Part shown: piece after piece, positions 19,547 to 27,842 of the stretch
Layout of the letters: the number at the start of each line of letters is the position of its first letter
Numbering within the stretch: position 1 is the stretch's first letter
DNA from: an uncultured Pelagibacteraceae bacterium
Lineage (GTDB): Bacteria > Pseudomonadota > Alphaproteobacteria > Pelagibacterales > Pelagibacteraceae
Direction of reading: 5' to 3'
Assembly: GCA_902547535.1 (NCBI GenBank)
Contig: CACCOB010000002.1
Location: forward strand, 248,001 to 312,000
DNA length: 64,000 nucleotides
Position numbers and translations under genes: made by a program
The notes under the pieces: model-generated
Databases searched by the model: none
Seen by the model: only the letters and a program-made list of their open reading frames with translations
What the model was told of the DNA's origin: nothing

Positions 19547-20905
19547 TTAACCTTTTACAACTTCTCTAGTATTTGCGTTGTAAGACTCTTTAAATGGTAT
19601 ATCAACTATTACAGCATTTACTGGTTTACCTGGAGTTTCGGAATATTTTTCAGGTAAATGCACCTTAAATTTAGATCCTACTTTTCCTTTTGGAAAGCCA
19701 TTTGCGTTCAATGTTCCATCAAAAGGCACATATCCCATTGCAATATTTTGTTTTTTTTCAGGGTGATACCAAGGCGAAGTAATAAACCCAATTGGCTCTC
19801 CACCACCTTCATCTGAAATTAACCAAAAATCAGGAGCGTATTCCTCAATTGGCTTTCCACCTAACTCTAGTCCAACTAGTTGAAGTTTATAAGGTTTATG
19901 TCCAGCTTTTAAATCAGCTTTCATTTTTTCAAGAGCTTTTTTTCCAACATAGTCAGCTTTTTTATTCCATTCACCTTTTCCGGATAATGAAACTTGATAA
20001 CCTAAATTACATTGGAATGGATTATGTTGATTATCCATATCTTGCCCCCAAGAAAGAATTCCAGCTTGAATTCTTCTATGGTGAGCTGGAGCAATCACCA
20101 TTAAACTATGTTTTTTACCCGCTTCAAGAACAGCATTCCACATATCTTCAGCGTATAAAGTGCATTCTCTCAAATATATCTCATAACCTGCTTCACCTGA
20201 GAATCCTGATTGAGAAATTACACAGCTTCTTCCACCAACTTTAGCTTCAGCTAAACCGTAGAAGGGCATGTTATCAAAATCAACTTGATCTCCACATAAG
20301 TCTTTCATTAACGCTTTAGATTTTGGTCCTTGAATTTGAACAGGACTTACATCTATTTCATCAATTTCTACGTTAAATCTTTCATCAGCATTTACACCTT
20401 GTAAATAAAGACCTATGTCACTATCAGATAAACTAAACCAAAATTCGTCTTTTGATATTCTTAAAAGTATAGGATCATTTAATACGCCGCCATATGCATT
20501 ACAAAGTATTACATATCTTGCTCTCATTGGAGAAATTTTTGTAGCATCTCTTGTAATTACATAGTCTACAAATTTTTCTGCATCAGGACCCTTTACTCTA
20601 ATTTGTCTTTCAACAGCAACATTCCACATTGTTACATGATTAACAATTGCATCATACTCAACCATTGCACCTCCATCTTCAGGTTTTACATAGCCTCTTG
20701 GATGGTAAATACGATTATATACAGTTGCTCTCCAACAACCAGCTTGCATTGACAAATGCCAGTATGGTGATTTTCTTACACGTGTTGAAATTAACATTTC
20801 AACTTTTGTTGGTCCGCTTTGTCTTAAATTATAAGGCACTTTTCTATCAGATTGATCTACTGATGTTACGTGTCTTAGCTTACTATAGTCAAATTCTTTA
20901 GACAT
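19547..20905 (-). CDS. DmdA-like GcvT-family methyltransferase
   Basis: A 452-residue THF-dependent methyltransferase/demethylase of the GcvT superfamily. The core resembles DMSP demethylase DmdA: RVRKSPY, ATVYNRIYHPRGY, the WNVAVERQIRVKGPDAEKF block, GGVLNDPILLRIS, VSPVQIQGPKS and the SGFSGEAGYEIYLRE block. It is roughly 80 residues longer than usual DmdA, with an N-terminal extension of about 35 residues and a longer C-terminal region, so it may be a paralogue with another methylated substrate. It overlaps a short MetF-like gene by eight bases and lies beside a betaine/DMSP-type transporter. That supports a role in moving a methyl group to THF and oxidising it. Confidence 0.8.
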   Translation of the reverse strand: MSKEFDYSKLRHVTSVDQSDRKVPYNLRQSGPTKVEMLISTRVRKSPYWHLSMQAGCWRATVYNRIYHPRGYVKPEDGGAMVEYDAIVNHVTMWNVAVERQIRVKGPDAEKFVDYVITRDATKISPMRARYVILCNAYGGVLNDPILLRISKDEFWFSLSDSDIGLYLQGVNADERFNVEIDEIDVSPVQIQGPKSKALMKDLCGDQVDFDNMPFYGLAEAKVGGRSCVISQSGFSGEAGYEIYLRECTLYAEDMWNAVLEAGKKHSLMVIAPAHHRRIQAGILSWGQDMDNQHNPFQCNLGYQVSLSGKGEWNKKADYVGKKALEKMKADLKAGHKPYKLQLVGLELGGKPIEEYAPDFWLISDEGGGEPIGFITSPWYHPEKKQNIAMGYVPFDGTLNANGFPKGKVGSKFKVHLPEKYSETPGKPVNAVIVDIPFKESYNANTREVVKG

Positions 20906-21626
20906 AGTTATTCTCCTTCAACCACTTGTTTGTTTCCTTCAAGCCGCCGAATGTATAAATGTGAAAATAATCAGTATGCGATTTAACTTTCCCAATTAGA
21001 TCATTAGGGTCTTTAGGTTTCAATAAATCTAATGCCTTAGTAAAATTAGATTTAAGAAAGTTAATGGAATTTTTTGCCCCTACAATATTTGCAAACTTTA
21101 TTAAGCTTGAAATTTTCATGGGCCCAGTTATTCCAACATGAACTGGTATCGTTTGTTTAGAAATGAAATCAACGATAGGCTGAGAATCTAATAACCATTG
21201 GGTTACAATATAATCAGCGTAAGGCTTTTTATCTATCATTGCTTTTTCTAATTCTGAATCGGATATATCAGGACTACCCTCTGGATGTCCAGCAATTCCA
21301 ATCTTAATTCCATCAAATAATCCTGTCTCTAATATTTGATATGAGCTGTCAAATTTTCCAACTGGGTCTCTACTTCCACCTATAGCCAATATCTGTTTCA
21401 CACCTAAATCTTTACATCTCGAAATGTAGTCTTTAAGTTCTTCTTCATTATTTATTGATCTAGCTGGGAAGTGGGGTACTGGATTAAATCCTTTCTTAAC
21501 CAAGTCACCAGATTTATCCGCAGTTTCTTTATAATCTCCTCCAGGTAGCATAGTCACATAAACATCTTTAACTTCAGGTAAAGTATCAAGATCTGTGTGA
21601 GGTCCAATTTCTAATGAAAAATTCAT
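20898..21626 (-). CDS. Short methylenetetrahydrofolate reductase-like protein
   Basis: A 242-residue TIM-barrel protein resembling MetF. The FPARSINNEEELKDY segment near residue 54, ILAIGGSRDP near 78-87 and the KIGIAGHPEGSPD block near 110 are recognisable MTHFR features. It is shorter than ordinary MetF (about 290 residues). Short MetF-like proteins coupled to folate-dependent demethylases are known, where they oxidise methyl-THF to methylene-THF. The eight-base overlap with the DmdA-like gene suggests just that role. The start at 21626 gives a plausible N-terminus (MNFSLEIGPH). Confidence 0.8.
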   Translation of the reverse strand: MNFSLEIGPHTDLDTLPEVKDVYVTMLPGGDYKETADKSGDLVKKGFNPVPHFPARSINNEEELKDYISRCKDLGVKQILAIGGSRDPVGKFDSSYQILETGLFDGIKIGIAGHPEGSPDISDSELEKAMIDKKPYADYIVTQWLLDSQPIVDFISKQTIPVHVGITGPMKISSLIKFANIVGAKNSINFLKSNFTKALDLLKPKDPNDLIGKVKSHTDYFHIYTFGGLKETNKWLKENNYV

Positions 21627-21688
21627 TTTTGAATAATTATTTATTTTAAAATGTCTGTCTAGAAAAATCGTAAGCTAAAATGTCAGAG

Positions 21689-22573
21689 CTATTTTTTCTG
21701 GCCTCTGTGCCTTTGAATTCTCTCACCATATTTCTGAGTTACCCTATCAAAGATAATTGCTAAAGCAACTATGGCTAGCCCATTCATCATTCCAAGTGCT
21801 AAATACTGATTTGAAATTGCTTGTAAAATAGGTACTCCAAGACCTTTTACCCCAATCATAGATGCAATAACTACCATGGCTAAAGCCATCATAATTGTTT
21901 GGTTAATACCTGCAAAAATAGTTGGTAGAGAAAGAGGTATTTGAACTGATTTTAACTTCTGCATAGGTGTTGCACCAAATGCTTCACTTGCCTCAAGTGT
22001 TTCTTTATCTACTTCTCTAATCCCAAGATTTGTTAGCCTGACTACTGGAGGTAAAGCATAAATACAAACTGCCAATAAACCAGGGACTTTTCCGATACCC
22101 AAAAGCATAATTATTGGAATTAGATACACAAAACTTGGAATCGTTTGCATCATGTCCAATACGGGTAGAATAGTTTTTTCTGCTCTACTTGATTTTGACA
22201 TTAATACTCCAATAGGTATTCCAACAACAATACAGACAAGTGTAGAAACAGAAATTATAGCAACAGTTGCCATACAATTTTTCCACATCCCAAAATAACC
22301 TATAATTAGAAAACAAATTACAGTTCCTATAACCAGCTTAATACTTCTTGAACCAATCCAAGCCAACAGAGCAAATGCTCCTATGACTAAAGGCCAAGGA
22401 CTATTTACTAATAACTTTTCTAACCAAATTAAAAAATATAGTAGTGGATCAAAAAAACTTTCTATTCCATCTCCATAAGCTCTTGAAAAATCTTTAAAAC
22501 TTAAATCAATACCCTTTTTCAGCTCCCTAAGAGCTGTTCTATCCATTACAGGTATCGAATTTAAGAAATCCAT
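21689..22573 (-). CDS. proW: Glycine betaine/proline-type ABC transporter permease
   Basis: A 294-residue inner-membrane permease with about six to seven membrane helices. The EAA-type loop is seen as ASEAFGATPMQKLKSVQIPLSLP near residues 195-217, diagnostic of the OpuA/ProW group. The N-terminal region (about 1-45) is an amphipathic extension typical of ProW. It follows proX on the same strand. No Shine-Dalgarno site precedes its ATG; instead a 12-base-pair hairpin ends seven bases before it. No ATPase (ProV) gene lies in the window, so the motor must be encoded elsewhere. Confidence 0.93.
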   Translation of the reverse strand: MDFLNSIPVMDRTALRELKKGIDLSFKDFSRAYGDGIESFFDPLLYFLIWLEKLLVNSPWPLVIGAFALLAWIGSRSIKLVIGTVICFLIIGYFGMWKNCMATVAIISVSTLVCIVVGIPIGVLMSKSSRAEKTILPVLDMMQTIPSFVYLIPIIMLLGIGKVPGLLAVCIYALPPVVRLTNLGIREVDKETLEASEAFGATPMQKLKSVQIPLSLPTIFAGINQTIMMALAMVVIASMIGVKGLGVPILQAISNQYLALGMMNGLAIVALAIIFDRVTQKYGERIQRHRGQKK

Positions 22574-22580
22574 TTTTTTA

Positions 22581-22607
22581 ACTGAACCCGTTATAAACGG
22601 GTTCAGT
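22581..22607 (-). repeat. Perfect 12-bp hairpin between proX and proW
   Basis: Arms ACTGAACCCGTT (22581-22592) and its exact complement (22596-22607) flank a three-base loop. On the transcribed strand no U-run follows; the sequence after the stem is TAAAAAAATG, where ATG is the proW start. It is therefore an RNA-stability or translation-limiting hairpin rather than a classical terminator, and it would favour proX over proW expression. Confidence 0.75.
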
Positions 22608-22621
22608 AATATTTACACTAA

Positions 22622-23632
22622 TTATAGTGCTTTTTTTATTTTTGCAGCAGCTTCACTTGAAACCCACTTAGACCAAACATCTTCTTGGTTTGTTAGGAAT
22701 TCAATTGCAGCATCAGCACCCTCTGCTTGGTTTTCACCCATCCAAACTAACATACTGTTCATTACTGGACCTGGATAAGTTCTTTTTTTGAAATAATCCA
22801 TACCAGCACTTCCAGCTGTATTTTTGAAATTGTCAGTTACGATTGTGTAAACTTCAGATTTTGTCCATGAAGTTGCTTTAGGGTCTCCACATTCTTGTTC
22901 TGGTAAAACTATACATTTATCCCAGTTATCTTTTCCACCCCAAGCTCCCATGTCCACAGCTCTCATATCATATTTACCAATGATAGCTGTTGGTGACCAA
23001 TAGTAACCAAACCAGTTTTCACCTCTTTCAGCAGCTTTAGCAATTGATCCATCTAATCCTGCAGCAGAACCTGTTTCAACAATAGCCCAACCTTTTGCTT
23101 CCATGTCAAAAGCTTTGTAAAGATTTCTATTACTTAGTTCACAGTTCCATCCTGGAGGACAAATATGAAACCCACCTTTTGATGGATCCTCTGGATGAGG
23201 AAATAGATCCGGTCTTGCCAAAATTGCTTCAGCAGTTGTAAGTTCAGGATGTTTTTCTAAAGTAGCAGGTAACACCCACCATCCTTCACCTAAACCAGTA
23301 ATAGGTGCTTTATTAAGTGAGTGCATTCTTCCTTCATCAACTGCTTTATTTAAAGCAATGATTGCAGCGTTAGCCCAAAATTCTGGGGCTACATCTGGTT
23401 CACCTTTTTCTTGCATAGATGCAAAAGTTGGCTGAGTTGCACCAGGTACAAGCTCAACATTACATCCATAACCTTCTTCTAATATGATTTTGTCAACTTC
23501 AGCCATGAAGTTTGCAGAAGCCCAGTTCATATTAGCAATACTAATGTCTCCACATTTTGCATTAGCAACATTACCGAAAGATGTAACGCCTAAAACAAAT
23601 AATGCAGAAAGTAAGATTCTTTTTAATTTCAT
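22622..23632 (-). CDS. proX: Glycine betaine/DMSP-type ABC transporter substrate-binding protein
   Basis: A 336-residue periplasmic binding protein of the OpuAC/ProX family. A signal peptide is clear (MKLKRILLSALFVLG to ANA, cleavage near residue 25). Aromatic residues that build a choline-type cation cage are plentiful, for example Trp in EFWANA, GEGWWVLP and NWFGYYWSP. ProX-like proteins bind glycine betaine, proline betaine or DMSP; which one cannot be told from sequence. A good ribosome site (AGGAG) precedes its ATG. It is divergent from bhmT, so uptake and demethylation of betaine are side by side. Confidence 0.93.
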   Translation of the reverse strand: MKLKRILLSALFVLGVTSFGNVANAKCGDISIANMNWASANFMAEVDKIILEEGYGCNVELVPGATQPTFASMQEKGEPDVAPEFWANAAIIALNKAVDEGRMHSLNKAPITGLGEGWWVLPATLEKHPELTTAEAILARPDLFPHPEDPSKGGFHICPPGWNCELSNRNLYKAFDMEAKGWAIVETGSAAGLDGSIAKAAERGENWFGYYWSPTAIIGKYDMRAVDMGAWGGKDNWDKCIVLPEQECGDPKATSWTKSEVYTIVTDNFKNTAGSAGMDYFKKRTYPGPVMNSMLVWMGENQAEGADAAIEFLTNQEDVWSKWVSSEAAAKIKKAL

Positions 23633-23764
23633 TATTTCTCCTAATTAATTAATTATAAATCATCAGAACATATAGATGGAAAAATTGCAAACTAGTTTCA
23701 ACTTTGAGTTGTGTTAAAATTGTCTTTAAACTCTCTTTATTTAGAAATAAATTATTAAATAAAT
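23633..23764. promoter_or_regulatory. Divergent proX/bhmT control region
   Basis: The 132-base spacer holds the 10-base palindrome AAACTAGTTT (23689-23698) and a small hairpin CAACT-TTG-AGTTG (23699-23711). A weak sigma70-like pair for bhmT is TTGAGT (23704-23709) and TAAACT 17 bases later. bhmT has no Shine-Dalgarno sequence. I looked for a SAM-II or SAM-V riboswitch, which are known before such genes in SAR11, and could not recognise one. Confidence 0.35.
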
Positions 23765-24805
23765 ATGAATAAAAATTTATTATCAAGATTAGATGAGGGT
23801 CCCGTTATATTCGCAGAGGGATATTTATTTGCGATGGAAAGGAGAGGATATCTTTCTGCAGGTCCATTTGTGCCAGAAGTAGTGCTAGAACATCCTGATG
23901 TAGTTACACAATTACATAGAGAATTTATTAGAGCTGGTTCAGATATTGTTCAAGCTTTCACCTATTATGGACATAGAGAGAAATTAAGAATTATTGGAAA
24001 AGAACATTTGCTAGAGCCGATGCAAAAAAATGCACTTAAAATTGCAAAGGATGCTGCGAAAGAATTTAAAGATTTAGATTTAATGGTTTGTGGAGATGTT
24101 GCTAATACAAATATTTTTGATCCAAAAGACAAAAACTCATTCAAAGAATGTCAAAAGATGTACGAAGAGCAAGTGCTTTGGGCAAAAGAGGCAGGAGTTG
24201 ACTTTGTAGTCGCAGAAACAATTAATTGGGTAGATGAAATGAAGATAGCTTTAAAAGCAATTAAGGATGAAGGTTTGATTGCAGTTGCCAATTATGCAAT
24301 ACCTCGTGGTGATTTGACAAGAGATGGCCACACTGCTGAAGATGCATGTAAAATAATTGAAGATCTTGGTGCTGATGTTGTTGGTTTGAATTGTTACAGA
24401 GGTCCAGAAATGACCATGAAACTTTTAAAAAAAATAAGAAAAAAAGTTTCCTGTCATGTTGCAGGTCTTCCTGTTCCATATAGAACAACAGAGGAAGAAC
24501 CAGGATTTTTGAATCAAACAGATCACGGATGTGACTGCATTCCTGGAGGAAATGCATTCCCTGTTGCTCTAGATAATTTATATTGTAACAGATTTGAAAT
24601 GGCTGAATTTGCAAAAGAATGTCTTAAAGAAAAAATTAATTTAATCGGTATTTGTTGTGGTGCTGAAGCTCATCATGTTAGAGAAATGGCTGTTGCAGTT
24701 GGTAAAAAACCAATTGCCATGAAGTACATGCCAGATATGACTAAACATTTTCACCATGGGACAGACAAGACATTGAAAGACGTCAATAAACAAATAAAAT
24801 ACTAA
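23765..24805 (+). CDS. bhmT: Betaine--homocysteine S-methyltransferase
   Basis: A 346-residue zinc enzyme of the homocysteine methyltransferase family. The three zinc cysteines are present: Cys210 in GLNC and Cys297-Cys298 in GICCGA, spaced as in BHMT. The N-terminal GPVIFAEGYLFAMERRGYL block is typical of bacterial BHMT. It moves one methyl group of glycine betaine to homocysteine, giving methionine and dimethylglycine. The next gene, one base away, encodes a dimethylglycine dehydrogenase, which uses the product. It is the first gene of a long plus-strand array. Confidence 0.92.
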   Translation: MNKNLLSRLDEGPVIFAEGYLFAMERRGYLSAGPFVPEVVLEHPDVVTQLHREFIRAGSDIVQAFTYYGHREKLRIIGKEHLLEPMQKNALKIAKDAAKEFKDLDLMVCGDVANTNIFDPKDKNSFKECQKMYEEQVLWAKEAGVDFVVAETINWVDEMKIALKAIKDEGLIAVANYAIPRGDLTRDGHTAEDACKIIEDLGADVVGLNCYRGPEMTMKLLKKIRKKVSCHVAGLPVPYRTTEEEPGFLNQTDHGCDCIPGGNAFPVALDNLYCNRFEMAEFAKECLKEKINLIGICCGAEAHHVREMAVAVGKKPIAMKYMPDMTKHFHHGTDKTLKDVNKQIKY

Positions 24806-24806
24806 C

Positions 24807-27212
24807 ATGCAAAATCATGCAAAAGTAGTCATCATAGGTGGCGGCGTAGTAGGCTGTTCCATTCTTTATCATTTATCAAAGTTTGGTTTAAAAGATTGTA
24901 TTCTTCTTGAAAGAAATGAACTCACATCTGGATCCTCTTGGCATGCAGCTGGAAATGTACATGTGATTTCATCTGACCCAAATATTTCTAGAATGATGGC
25001 TTATACAATCGGATTGTACAAAGAAATTGAAAAAGAGTCTGGCCATTCAGTTGGATTCAAATCAAGTGGGGGATTTTATTTGGCTTCAAATGATGTTTGG
25101 GCTGATTATTTAAAAAGAGAGAGGTCTAAAGCAAGATATATGGGTCTTGACCAAGAGTTTGTTTCTTTAGAGGAAGTAAAAAAGAAAAATCCTTTAATTG
25201 ATCCATCAAGATACCTTCTAGCATTGTGGGATCCAATTGATGGGGAAGTAGACCCATCAGGTGTGACTTATGCTTTTGCTAAAGCAGCAAAAGTTCATGG
25301 TGGAAAATATTATACACATACAGTTGTAAAAGACACAAAACAAAAAGAGGATGGAAGTTGGGATGTGATAACTGACAAGGGCAATATAAAAGCTGAAATA
25401 GTTATTAACGCTGGAGGTTTATGGGCAAGAGAAGTTGGACAGCTTGCAGGAATTAATCTACCAGTTCAACCAATGGAGCATCATTACTTAATCACTGAAG
25501 CTATTCCAGAAATTGAAGCAATGGGTGATCAAAGAATTCCTATTGGAACTGATTTTGAAGGTAACATTTATTTTAGACAAGAAGGAAAGGGAATGCTTCT
25601 TGGAACTTATGAACCAAAATCAACACCATGGAAGGTTGAAGGAACACCTATGAATTTTGGTCATGAGTTATTAGAACCAAAACTAGATAATATTCAAGAT
25701 AGATTAGCAATAGGTTTTGAAAGAATGCCAGCGTTAGAAAAGGCAGGAATTAAAAATATTGTAAATGGGCCTTTTACTTTTGGACCTGATGGATCACCAT
25801 TAATTGGTCCTGTTCCCGGAATGAAAAATTATTGGGTAGCAGTGGGTGTAATGGCTGGTTTTTGTCAAGGAGGAGGAGTTGGAAAATGTATTGCTGAATG
25901 GATAATTGACGGAGAACCATCAATAGATGTTTGGGCAATGGATGTTGCAAGATTTGGAGATTATGCATCACCTCAATACGGAACAATTAAATCTTCTGAA
26001 AATTATGAACGAAGATTTATTATGACATTTCCAAATGAAACTTTACCAAAAGGAAGAAAACAAAAAACAACAGCTCTTTATGATCGGTTTGTAGAACAAG
26101 GAGCGGTTATGGGAGACAGCTTTGGTTTAGAAAATGTTTTGTGGTTTGCAAATGATAAAAAAGATGCATACGAAGAGCCAACTATAAAAAGATCTAGATC
26201 GCATAATTATGTCTCCAAAGAAGTTATTAATGTAAGAGAAAATGTTGGTTTTATTGAAGTTGCTAATTTTTCAAAACATCAATTTAAAGGAAAAGATGCA
26301 AGAAAATTTTTAGATCATATTATGGCAGGTAAGCTTCCAAATCCTGGAAGAATATCGTTATCTCCAATGTTATCTTATAGAGGAAAATTATGTGGCGATC
26401 TTACAGTTTCATGCCTTGATGAAAACGAATTTATGGTTTTTGGTTCAGGTGCAGCTCAAGAAATGCATAGACGTTGGTTTGAAAGCCATTTAGATAAATT
26501 TAATGTTGAATATAAAAATAGATCAGATGAATTTCATGGAATATCTATAGCAGGACCTAATTCGAGAAAAGTTTTAGAAAAAATAGTTAGAGACGATGTA
26601 TCTAATGAAAAATTTAGATTTAGAGACTCAAGAAGAATGTTTGTTGGAGGTGTTCCAGCAATTATAAACCGAATTTCATTCACGGGTGAACTTGGTTATG
26701 AAATATATGTTGCGCCACATTTCCAAATTAAACTTTATGAGGAGTTAATGGAGGCGGGAAAAGAATTTGGTATTAAACCTTTTGGTGGAAGAGCTTTAAT
26801 GTCTATGAGACTAGAGAAAAATTGGGGTGCGTGGACTTTAGACTATCGACCTGATTTTACTGCTAAAGAAACTGGATTAGAAAGTTTCATTAATTGGAAC
26901 AAAGAATTTATTGGTAAAGAAAAAGCTAAACAAGACAATAGCTCGAATAGATTAGTTCCTTTAATAATTCAAACAAACGACATAGATGTCACAAACAATG
27001 AAGCAGTAATGAAGGGAGATAATAGCATTGGGTATATAACTTCAGGTGGATTTGCTCATTTTGTAAATAAAAGTGTTGCTTTTTCATATCTAGATCAAAA
27101 AAATTTATCATCTGAAGATGGAATACAAGTAGAAATTAATGGTGATTTATTCAATTGTTCAATTATCAAAGAACCACTTTATGATCCAAGTGGAGAAAAA
27201 ATGAGAGGGTAA
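24807..27212 (+). CDS. Dimethylglycine dehydrogenase-type flavoprotein (paralogue 1)
   Basis: An 801-residue two-part enzyme. The N-terminal FAD oxidoreductase domain has VVIIGGGVVGCS (about 7-18) and the flavinylation motif SGSSWHAAG, with His46 the expected covalent FAD anchor. The C-terminal half (about 430-800) is a GcvT-type THF domain that traps formaldehyde as methylene-THF. Position directly after bhmT makes dimethylglycine the most probable substrate. Electrons should pass to the ETF proteins encoded at 36476-38178. The stop overlaps the following methyltransferase gene by one base. Confidence 0.9.
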   Translation: MQNHAKVVIIGGGVVGCSILYHLSKFGLKDCILLERNELTSGSSWHAAGNVHVISSDPNISRMMAYTIGLYKEIEKESGHSVGFKSSGGFYLASNDVWADYLKRERSKARYMGLDQEFVSLEEVKKKNPLIDPSRYLLALWDPIDGEVDPSGVTYAFAKAAKVHGGKYYTHTVVKDTKQKEDGSWDVITDKGNIKAEIVINAGGLWAREVGQLAGINLPVQPMEHHYLITEAIPEIEAMGDQRIPIGTDFEGNIYFRQEGKGMLLGTYEPKSTPWKVEGTPMNFGHELLEPKLDNIQDRLAIGFERMPALEKAGIKNIVNGPFTFGPDGSPLIGPVPGMKNYWVAVGVMAGFCQGGGVGKCIAEWIIDGEPSIDVWAMDVARFGDYASPQYGTIKSSENYERRFIMTFPNETLPKGRKQKTTALYDRFVEQGAVMGDSFGLENVLWFANDKKDAYEEPTIKRSRSHNYVSKEVINVRENVGFIEVANFSKHQFKGKDARKFLDHIMAGKLPNPGRISLSPMLSYRGKLCGDLTVSCLDENEFMVFGSGAAQEMHRRWFESHLDKFNVEYKNRSDEFHGISIAGPNSRKVLEKIVRDDVSNEKFRFRDSRRMFVGGVPAIINRISFTGELGYEIYVAPHFQIKLYEELMEAGKEFGIKPFGGRALMSMRLEKNWGAWTLDYRPDFTAKETGLESFINWNKEFIGKEKAKQDNSSNRLVPLIIQTNDIDVTNNEAVMKGDNSIGYITSGGFAHFVNKSVAFSYLDQKNLSSEDGIQVEINGDLFNCSIIKEPLYDPSGEKMRG

Positions 27213-27841
27213 TGGCCCAAAAAGATGTAGGTAACAAAGTTCCAATTTATAAACTAAAAGAAACAAAAGAGGTGATGGATTTTTATGACGAATGGGGTTT
27301 GGATAATAAATATGATAAAGATATGGTTGAATGGAATTATACTGGCCCAAAGGAAACAGCAGAAGTTTTCAATAAACATCAAAAAGAAAAAGATATTAAT
27401 ATTTATGATGCTGGATGTGGAACTGGATTGGTTGGTGTAGAATTGAAAAAGTATGGTTTCACTAATTTTTTTGGTGCCGATCTATCTCAAAAACTTTTAG
27501 ATTTGGTTCCAAATAACCTTTATAAAAAATTAGATAAAGTAGATTTAAATAAACCAATCAAGGAAAAGGATGATCAATATGATGCTTTAATGTGTGTGGG
27601 CACATTTACTTTTGGACATGTAAAACCACCTGCATTAGATGAGTTTATTAGAATTACTAAAAATAAAGGTCTAATTTGTTTCACTATTAACGAGGGAATA
27701 TATGAGGAATATGGATTTGATAAAAAAATCAAACAATTAAAAAATGAAAATAAATGGAAAGAAATAGAGTTTTTTAAATCTGATTATATTGCTAGTAAAG
27801 ATGTAAATGCATGGCTTGGTCTATATGAAGTGACAAAATAA
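27212..27841 (+). CDS. Class I SAM-dependent methyltransferase
   Basis: A 209-residue protein with the SAM-binding motif IYDAGCGTGLVG near residue 66-77 and acidic loop FFGADLS near 90. The fold type resembles small-molecule methyltransferases of the WBSCR27 kind. The substrate is unknown. It is placed between a dimethylglycine dehydrogenase and a Rieske oxygenase with overlaps of one base or gaps of one base. It could build a methylated amine rather than break one; that is inference only. Confidence 0.8.
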   Translation: MAQKDVGNKVPIYKLKETKEVMDFYDEWGLDNKYDKDMVEWNYTGPKETAEVFNKHQKEKDINIYDAGCGTGLVGVELKKYGFTNFFGADLSQKLLDLVPNNLYKKLDKVDLNKPIKEKDDQYDALMCVGTFTFGHVKPPALDEFIRITKNKGLICFTINEGIYEEYGFDKKIKQLKNENKWKEIEFFKSDYIASKDVNAWLGLYEVTK

Positions 27842-27842
27842 A

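Noticed and set aside
19792..20244. 150-residue plus-strand reading frame
   Set aside because: Antisense shadow of the DmdA-like gene; Leu/Gln/His-rich composition is typical of reverse-frame translation.
22581..22607. Rho-independent terminator after proX
   Set aside because: No U-run follows the stem on the transcribed strand; it is better read as an intercistronic stability hairpin.
23633..23764. SAM-II or SAM-V riboswitch before bhmT
   Set aside because: These are known upstream of bhmT in SAR11, but I could not find the conserved core elements or a sequestered Shine-Dalgarno site; only a weak CAACT/AGTTG stem is present. A covariance-model search would decide.
24807..27212. TMAO demethylase (Tdm)
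   Set aside because: The N-terminal half is a clear FAD oxidoreductase with the WHAAG motif, which Tdm does not have.
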